DNA from: Parietaria judaica
Lineage: Eukaryota > Streptophyta > Magnoliopsida > Rosales > Urticaceae
Direction of reading: 5' to 3'
NCBI GenBank assembly: GCA_954871525.1
Contig: OX940872.1
Location: 8,641,180-8,705,179, forward strand
Length of the DNA stretch: 64,000 bases
Every line of letters begins with the position of its first letter. Position 1 is the stretch's first letter. The translations under genes were made by a program, and so were the position numbers. Below the pieces are notes generated by a model. It was not told the DNA's origin. It did no database searches and worked only from the letters and a program-made list of their open reading frames with translations. Shown one piece after another: positions 57,524-64,000 of this stretch.

Positions 57524-58201
57524 TTAATCTCCGAGGCGCATCTCACAGCGACAAAGAGGACACTTGTTATTCCTCTTCAGCCATTGGACGATGCAGTGTT
57601 TGTGATACACATGCGAGCACGGCGTACGAACAATCCTACGATCCCGGTTGTTGTCGTTGGGAAGAGCTTTGCCGAACTCTTGTAAGCATATCGGGCACTC
57701 CTCTTCCGTTGTCCCCTCGGGACTGATGTATTTGGTCGATCTCTCCAGGGTGCGTTCTTTACCGTTGACAGCTGAGGCATAAAGAGCTGTTTCGAATTCG
57801 AGCGTGTACTGCTCGATGGCAGCCGATGAAGGGAGGAGCATCTCGCCCCGGAAAGACATCAAGAAAGACACTACCCTTCTGTTAGGGTCTCCGTTGACAA
57901 CCTCTCGGGATATTTGGGCGAAGTTGGCCGCGGCATCCGGAGACAATCCAATGTCGAGAAACGAAGCTTGGGAGCTGTAGTAGTTTTCAGCGTCGTCGAG
58001 AAACGTTTGGTGGGGCACGAGGCCGGATGTAATCTCACAATGTATCACCCGGGGAGGCGTCTCTTGAAACCCTAGAACTTGGAGCTCCACCTTGTAGTCC
58101 GTTGTCACGCTGACGTACCGAGAGTTGGGGTCTCCCGAGGACGGAGGACCGACGTCAAACTCCTTCTGGATGCGAAGATCGATGTTGCCGAGGGTCATCA
58201 T
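57524..58201 (-). CDS. RING-H2 protein, array member 4
   Basis: An intronless frame of 225 residues. Two adjacent ATGs open it (MMTLGNIDL); the second aligns with the start of member 3. The RING-H2 finger is complete: C169 and C172 in CPICLQEF, CSHVYHKHC, Trp in IVQWLK, and CPLC ending at 217. It is therefore a putative E3 ubiquitin ligase. The N-terminal module shares EFDVGPPSSGDPNSRYVSV, TSGLVPHQTFLDDAENYY and FAQISREVVNGDPNRR with member 3. Upstream non-coding sequence (58205-58320) also resembles that of member 3 (55458-55580), so promoter and coding region were copied together. Confidence 0.88.
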   Translation of the reverse strand: MMTLGNIDLRIQKEFDVGPPSSGDPNSRYVSVTTDYKVELQVLGFQETPPRVIHCEITSGLVPHQTFLDDAENYYSSQASFLDIGLSPDAAANFAQISREVVNGDPNRRVVSFLMSFRGEMLLPSSAAIEQYTLEFETALYASAVNGKERTLERSTKYISPEGTTEEECPICLQEFGKALPNDNNRDRRIVRTPCSHVYHKHCIVQWLKRNNKCPLCRCEMRLGD

Positions 58202-59260
58202 GGTGGTTGCTTTCGTCGAGGGCAGTGATCAGTAGAAGAAAAAATGGTTAATTTTTAGGACGAGAGAACTGGGTTTTGCGATCGAAGTAGGGAATTAAAA
58301 GAGAAAGTAATTTGTTTAGTTCTATACTTTATATATATGGAAAGGTTTAGAGGCGGTTTCTTGTAGGAAAAGGAAACAACGCGGAACGATTTGGAAAATA
58401 AATCTTAATTATATATCTTTAGAGTAAATCTCGCTGGTTTGTTGGTAAATTTGTTTTAACAATATAAATAAAATTATAAATCGGAGGCAAATCTCGAAAA
58501 AGAAAGATAGTAAATGATCACTAGGTCGTATTGATCTTGAAATTACTTTCTTTTGCTTGTGTTATTTAATTTCCATAATTTTATTAGCGCTAAACATACT
58601 ACTATTTTATACTCAACAGATTTTCTGTACGGTGATTTTTAATGTGTATAATAGATAAAGATATCTTATGTGTAAATATAAAATTTATATAATATTTATA
58701 ACTTGATAAGAGAGGAGTCAGGCATATGTTCCTTTGGTTTACAAAATCAGTAGACAATAAAACTTCTATAAATTAGTAATGCTGTGATCGTCAAAATTTA
58801 TTATACTATCGAATTATTAATTTACAAAGTATTAATGATATAATCATCATAGTTTATAAACGGGAGTTTATGATAAATAGCCAACATGAGAGTTTAAAAT
58901 TGTCAAAATAGTCAATGTTTGGTTAATATTTATAAAATAGTCAATTAACCATATTACTTTAAGTTTGTAAAAATGTAATGTAAACATATGAATGTGGCTA
59001 TTCATTATATTTGCTTTTAAAATATCTAACATGTCACTAATATTGTAATCATAGTACATAATTTGAAGATGATAATAGTAAAATGGAGCTTGTTTCATGC
59101 AACGATGCAATTATAGAGATAATCGCTTTGAACAATTTTTTTAACATCACAGAATACAACACCGATCTTGTTAATGTTATGTGGAAGCTTAGAGTTGAAG
59201 TTGAAGGAGACATAAATTTCAAGAATAGGCAATTAACTTCATAATCATATTTTAAAAACA

Positions 59261-59503
59261 CTACATAATTAGTTATTTAGTGTAATTTGTTATTTATTTA
59301 AGATGATTTCATAACTACTAGTTATCCAATGTTATATTTTATTTCTAGGGAATATGTAATTATATATGTAATATTAAATACACTACTACATAACTAGTTA
59401 TTTAGTGTAATTTGTTATTTATTTAAGATGATTTCATAACTACTAGTTATCCAATGTTATATTTTATTTCTAGGGAATATGTAATTATATATGTAATATT
59501 ATT
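59261..59503 (+). repeat. 125-bp tandem duplication
   Basis: Units 59261-59385 and 59386-59503 are nearly identical; one visible difference is CTACATAATT versus CTACATAACT. Both contain AGTTATTTAGTG and TTCATAACTACTAGTTATCC. It lies inside the long-TIR element. Confidence 0.92.
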
Positions 59504-60397
59504 AATTTTATATTAAATTATTAATTTATATATATCAGTTGGAACTTATATACTTCTAAAAATATTATTATCTTATAATTTAACTAGTTAGTTAGGCCGG
59601 AGTCGGAACCAAACAAAATTATTATTTAATCAACGTTATTAATTTATCGAGGTTCTACTGTATAAGTTCTCCTGTAACAAGAACTACAAAGAACTACAAA
59701 AGAGAAATGAGTTATAGCGACGACAATATTGTCATTGTCGCGCCATACTAGTTAACTCCTGTAGAACAAAGATGACTTAAGTTTTTAATTCATTTCTTTA
59801 ACGACTAAAATCCTTAATATTAGTATATTTACAAATAGTTATAGCTGATTGTTAAGTCTGACCCTGCTATATGGATTTAACTTTTTTTTTTTTAAAATAT
59901 TAGGCATGATTTTGAAAAAGGTTTTTTTTTGTTTTTGTTTTTTGTGTTGAGCTGAAAAGAAATATGATAAATACTAAAGCAAAGACCCACTTCCAAAATC
60001 TTGTCCTATGTATTTAAGAAAAATCTAAATGGTAGTCAATGGACCCTACATGGCACTTAATGTCAGCTATAATTATTTGTAAGAAAATACTAATATTAAG
60101 GACTTTACCCGCAAAAAAAATAAAAATAACTAAGTACTTATTTGTAAGAAACAGGCAAGTTCGAGGACGCCAAAAATTTCCCAAAACAAAAATAAAAGAT
60201 GGCTCTAAGATTACAAGACACTCCCGATATATGAAGCCTAAAATACCCTTACTACACAAGTCTCTACTTAAAGTACTAGCTCGTGATATATAACCTGTTT
60301 TATAGTCTCGGGCCCAAACAATGGTTAGGTATATTTTCTATAATGATGATATTACATGAGAAACAGATATGAGTAAAAAAATATCGAATAGATTTAA

Positions 60398-60398
<1 letters not shown>

Positions 60399-60438
<40 letters not shown>
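60399..60438. repeat. AT dinucleotide microsatellite
   Basis: A TA run of about 40 bp. Confidence 0.95.
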
Positions 60439-60439
<1 letters not shown>

Positions 60440-61431
60440 ATGTGCTCTTTTATTTGACGAGTATCGACTTGTCGCTTTGATCCGAAAGATGTTCTTGATA
60501 TCTTTTAAAACAGAAAACTTTAGCGACTCTGGAAGCGCCTTAGCTCTTTAAAGCTTGATTAACCTTCTCTACGGGCTTGAGGTACGTTAGGCGATAAAGT
60601 TCCCATGATGTAACAGGACGACCCCTAAATTTGTATCACTTCCATGTCTGTCGACGAACTTAAACTTATTAAACATTGTTACTCAGAGACTCACAACATA
60701 AATAAAAGAGAAACATATAAGATCGAATTTGTAGAGTGAAAACCGGAAGCAAATTCATAGAAATTTAGAATTCTTCAAAAGATATTTCGATTCATTTACG
60801 TTTATTTGTTGTTAATTTACGTTAATTCGTCGTTGATTACGTTAAATCGCGTCTTTAATTTGTTGCTATTTTTTGAAAAAAAAAAATCCGAAAGTTATAT
60901 GAATGTTTTGAATTTAAAATTTGAATTATACAAAAAAGGGTTTGGTTTTGTTTGTTACCATATTAATAGCTATTTCAATTATTTGCAATATTTTCAATTA
61001 ATGAAAATAAATAAATTTTTTAATTTTATTAAAACATGAGGGCAGTAATGTAATTGGAGTTTCGTTTAAGTGGTTAATTGACTAGTTTACAAAATTAACC
61101 AAAATTTAACTGTTTTGCTAAATACACATTTAAGTTTGGCTATTACCCTAAATAGCCTTTTTAAAAATTAGTAGATTAAAATACTCGTTGATTAACCCGC
61201 AAACTGTCGACTAACCCCTAAAGGTGGATCATCGGTTAAGCTGTCCGTATCGATACGGTCATTTAAAACATTAAAATTAATTAATTTGAAAAAAGTAAAG
61301 TAAAAAGTAATATTACTTCTCCGCAAAAAAATTAAATCATATATAAACGACACCATATATAGAGAATTGAAACCCCTTAGATGTGCAGGGCCAGCTTGCG
61401 AAGCGCCGTTGGGGCTGCCGTAGCGCCGCAC

Positions 61432-61805
61432 ATCATCCGGCAGCGGACACGACGCAAGCTGCCCAGGTCTACGATAGATTTTCCGCTATTATCTCATAAT
61501 ATATTGAACAACAAAAAGTCGGAAATAGATAAATAAGTAAATAAAAGCGTTTAAAACTGAAATTTACATACCTGTTTAATCCTAACTAAGGTGCATACTT
61601 GTCTTCTTGGGTATATATACTTCAAAAACAATATACAAGTTCTAATCATACTTTTTCGACATTATTTTAAATGAAAAGCATCGAAGAAGATTTAAAACAT
61701 ATAAACATATAGGAGAAGAGATCACAAAATCCGAAGATCAAATTTCATAAAATTTGTTTCGTACGTTTACAAAATCAAGATTAATATAATAATTAAATTG
61801 AAACT
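61432..61805 (-). repeat. Duplicated 3' flank of RING genes, copy 2
   Basis: This is the partner of 57118-57523, diverged by indels, with the shared blocks in the same order and at about the same distance from the RING stop codon. Confidence 0.8.
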
Positions 61806-62471
61806 CTATGATTGAATGGATTTTAACATTCGAGCACCTTGTAGCGACAAAGCGGACAATTGTATTTCCTCCTTAGCCATCGGACGATGCAGTATTTGTG
61901 ATAAACATGAGCACGGCGTACGTACAATCTTCCAACCATTCCACCCAGTTTTGCCTAACTTTTGTAAGCAGATCGAGCACTCATTTTCTGCTGTCTCCGC
62001 GGGAGCGATGTAATCGAGAACTATGGAAACGGCTTTGGAGAACGTATGTTCTTGGAAGGCGAGTAAGTACTGCTGGACGGAATCCGATGAAGAGAGGAGC
62101 ATCTCACCCCGGATGACCACCTCGAAAGGCACCACCCTCCTATTAGGGTCTTTGGCGAGAGCCTCTCGGGATTTTTGTGCTAAATTGGCCGCGTTATCCG
62201 GAAACAATCCAATTTTGAAAAAAGAAATTAGTGTGTTGAAGCTGTGGTCAACGTTGTCAAGGAACTCTTGGCGGGGCACGAGGCTAGGCGTCACCTTGTA
62301 TTGCAGCACCCGGGGAGGCGTCTCTGGCGACCCCAGAACTAGGAGCTTCACTTCAAGGTCCGCTTTCATGGTCACGTACAGAGAGTTTGGGTCTCGCGAG
62401 GCCTCCGGATCGACTGCTTTCGGATCGACTTCTTCCGGATCGACGTCTAATTTAAAGCTCCAAGACTCCAT
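61806..62471 (-). pseudogene. RING-H2 gene, array member 5, frameshifted in the RING
   Basis: The frame opens with MESWSFKLDVDPEEVDPKAV, with a tandem VDPE-type repeat absent from the other members. It follows members 3 and 4 through LVLGSPETPPRV, PSLVPRQEFLDN, REALAKDPNRRVVPFEV and the start of the finger (C165, C168 in CSICLQKL, then RTPCS). There the sequence AAACATGAGCACGG (61903-61916) lacks two bases present in members 3 and 4 (ACATGCGAGCACGG). The frame shifts and the His and later Cys ligands are lost, giving an unrelated 30-residue tail. The downstream coding for WLRRK..CPLCRYK is still readable in another frame, so the break is recent. A truncated RING-less product is possible; I call it a pseudogene. 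Confidence 0.85.
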
Positions 62472-62535
62472 CCGAATTCCTGATGTAGTTAGGATTGTAT
62501 TAATTAATTTATTTATTGAATCATCGCAATTATAG

Positions 62536-63935
62536 CTATCTTATAATTACGTGGCACAGCTATAGATAGAATAAAACTAATCTGATTTTCTCTCGGTCAC
62601 CATATTTTATATATGGTAATTTAAAAGTACATATAGATATTTTATATGTAAACTATGAAATATTATATATAAAAGGTTGAGCAACACAAAGAAGGAAACT
62701 AATTTCACTGATTTTTTTTTCTTTTTTGCTTTTAGAATATGTGAAAAGTATCTAAATATTATCTATTTCTTAAGGAATAGATTATATTATTTAAATAATA
62801 ATTCTAAATTGCTCTAGGAATTTATCTATTAATTAAAAGTCATTAAATATTATGTTTATATAGAGTAATAGAGAGAGATGAGTTAATATAAAAGGAGTTT
62901 ATATCTTTAAAATACGTACTAAATTTATCCCTATTTACAAATTTGCTTCTTAAATTTTATGAACTTATTACTCTTTTTTGGTTTTCCCCTTGAATTTATC
63001 AATGTGTTTAAGTTTCTCCCTAACTTTGAATTTAAATCAAAATGCCCCCTCTTTATTACATTTTTTACCGATTCTGTTAAAAATGAAAGATAAATTAATA
63101 TTTGTTTGTTGTTATCTTCTAAAAATGATTTACATTATACCCTAAATAATTTATCTAATTTATTTTTTGCGTTTAAGCTGTTATTGTCTTTCACTATCCA
63201 ACGTCCCAAAGCTCGTCCTTTCTGTTATACTATTGATTGTGGTGATTTACACTGAACATTAAACAAAAAAATCGTTAATTGAATTGATAGATTTCATAAA
63301 AGTTTGGGGGAAAATATTATACAACTATTTTTTCAAGAGCGAACTGCAAAGCTAAGGTCACTTGTGAAATTACTAAAAAAAGATAATTTGGAGGGCAATA
63401 TTATCCTACACCGGACCCGGATTCCGGGTTTCGAAAATTCAAAACCCGCATATGAATTTTATATGTTGAAAACCTGGATCAAGATGCGGGTTTAAACTCA
63501 GTTTTAAGATCCACATTATAAAAATGGAACCTTTGATACTAGAAGATGGGACGGACCATGGACCATATCGGATGACCGATATGCGACGACGGATCATTAT
63601 TCTTTTTAGTAAATATGCCTATTATATACAGAGAAAATATAATTGAATAATGATATGCTTATAATTATATAGATGTGTGAATATTAGTATCAATCAAATA
63701 AGATCAAGAAAGCAACATATTTTGTGCATGGCGTAAGAGCGTGAGTGACGACACTAACTTCGATCAAATTTAACCTGTAACTATTTTATATAATACTCCT
63801 AAAATATATATAATAATGTGTTTAATTTTAACTTAGTCATAAAATTATAATTCTTATTCACTCGAGCGAATAAGCATATTAATGAACGAAAATACAATGC
63901 CTAATTTTAAAGTTCTAAACCCTAATTGTACCGTA
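62536..63935. other. AT-rich intergenic DNA, no gene
   Basis: The upstream side of member 5 and spacer before the edge gene. No coding, RNA or terminal-repeat structure is supported. Confidence 0.6.
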
Positions 63936-64000
63936 TTATACTTCATATACAGGAAGTTTGTAGCGGCAGAGCGGACAAGTATGATGATTCTCGAGCCACC
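63936..64000 (-). CDS. RING-H2 protein, array member 6 (partial, cut by window end)
   Basis: Only the last 21 codons lie in the window. They encode WLENHHTCPLCRYKLPVYEV and a TAA stop, the end of a RING-H2 finger with its final CPLC ligands. It is closest to array member 2 (WLEKNHTCPLCRYKLP). The gene continues to the right of the window on the minus strand. Confidence 0.8.
   Translation of the reverse strand, partial: WLENHHTCPLCRYKLPVYEV

Larger units (their letters stand above)
58862..61170. mobile_element. Long-TIR non-autonomous element, about 2.3 kb (borders approximate)
   Basis: The left stretch (AATAGCCAAC...AATGTTTGGTTAATATTTATAA...AGTCAATTAACC) and the right stretch read backwards (AATAGCCAAAC...TTTTGGTTAATTTTGTAA...AGTCAATTAACC) form inverted arms of about 90 bp. 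Between them lies AT-rich sequence without a transposase, containing a 125-bp tandem duplication and an AT microsatellite. No target-site duplication was identified. It accounts for much of the larger gap between RING members 4 and 5. Confidence 0.6.

Noticed and set aside
62023..62535. 170-codon open frame on the plus strand
   Set aside because: It mirrors the frameshifted RING gene; no domain is visible.

Overview
The window is nuclear DNA from a seed plant, most likely a woody eudicot. The evidence is spliced genes with GT-AG introns, plastid-targeted proteins, a secondary-wall cellulose synthase, a DYW-type PPR editing factor, and AT-rich intergenic DNA full of plant transposons. I cannot name the species from sequence alone.

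The left half (about 4-26 kb) carries four conserved housekeeping or developmental genes. They are a QWRF-motif microtubule protein (5824-8764, +), an intronless DYW-class PPR protein matching Arabidopsis DYW9 (9957-12302, +), the secondary-wall cellulose synthase CESA7 in 13 exons (12642-18411, -), and plastid translation initiation factor IF-3 in 9 exons (22647-26102, -). The PPR gene and CESA7 converge, with only 339 bp between their stop codons.

The middle (about 26-38 kb) is a transposon graveyard. An old hAT element (28259-36967) was invaded by a 9-bp-TSD foldback element, by a chromovirus-like LTR, and, inside that LTR, by a 2.77-kb solo LTR with intact ends and a perfect target-site duplication. 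Just to the right lie two small hAT MITEs packed with the palindrome TCGCGA. One of them sits inside another short repeat whose uninterrupted copy occurs at 22.2 kb, so the empty site can be read directly.

The right half contains eIFiso4G (38255-42592, +, 9 exons) and a two-exon mTERF protein (44369-45852, +). After these comes an array of six related RING-H2 genes, all on the minus strand, from 46.9 kb to the window edge. Four look intact, one has a frameshift inside the RING, and one is cut by the window end. They share an N-terminal module I do not recognise and were spread by tandem segmental duplication. Transposons, including a 2.95-kb internally deleted hAT element of the TCGCGA family, lie between them.

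The most unusual observations are the TCGCGA-saturated hAT family, the fast-changing RING-H2 array, the paired CCRTYGGAT motifs in the solo LTR, and a near-perfect 34-bp hairpin between RING genes at 56.5 kb. Coordinates of coding genes were obtained by checking splice phase across each exon join. Transposon boundaries come from terminal motifs and target-site duplications read by eye.
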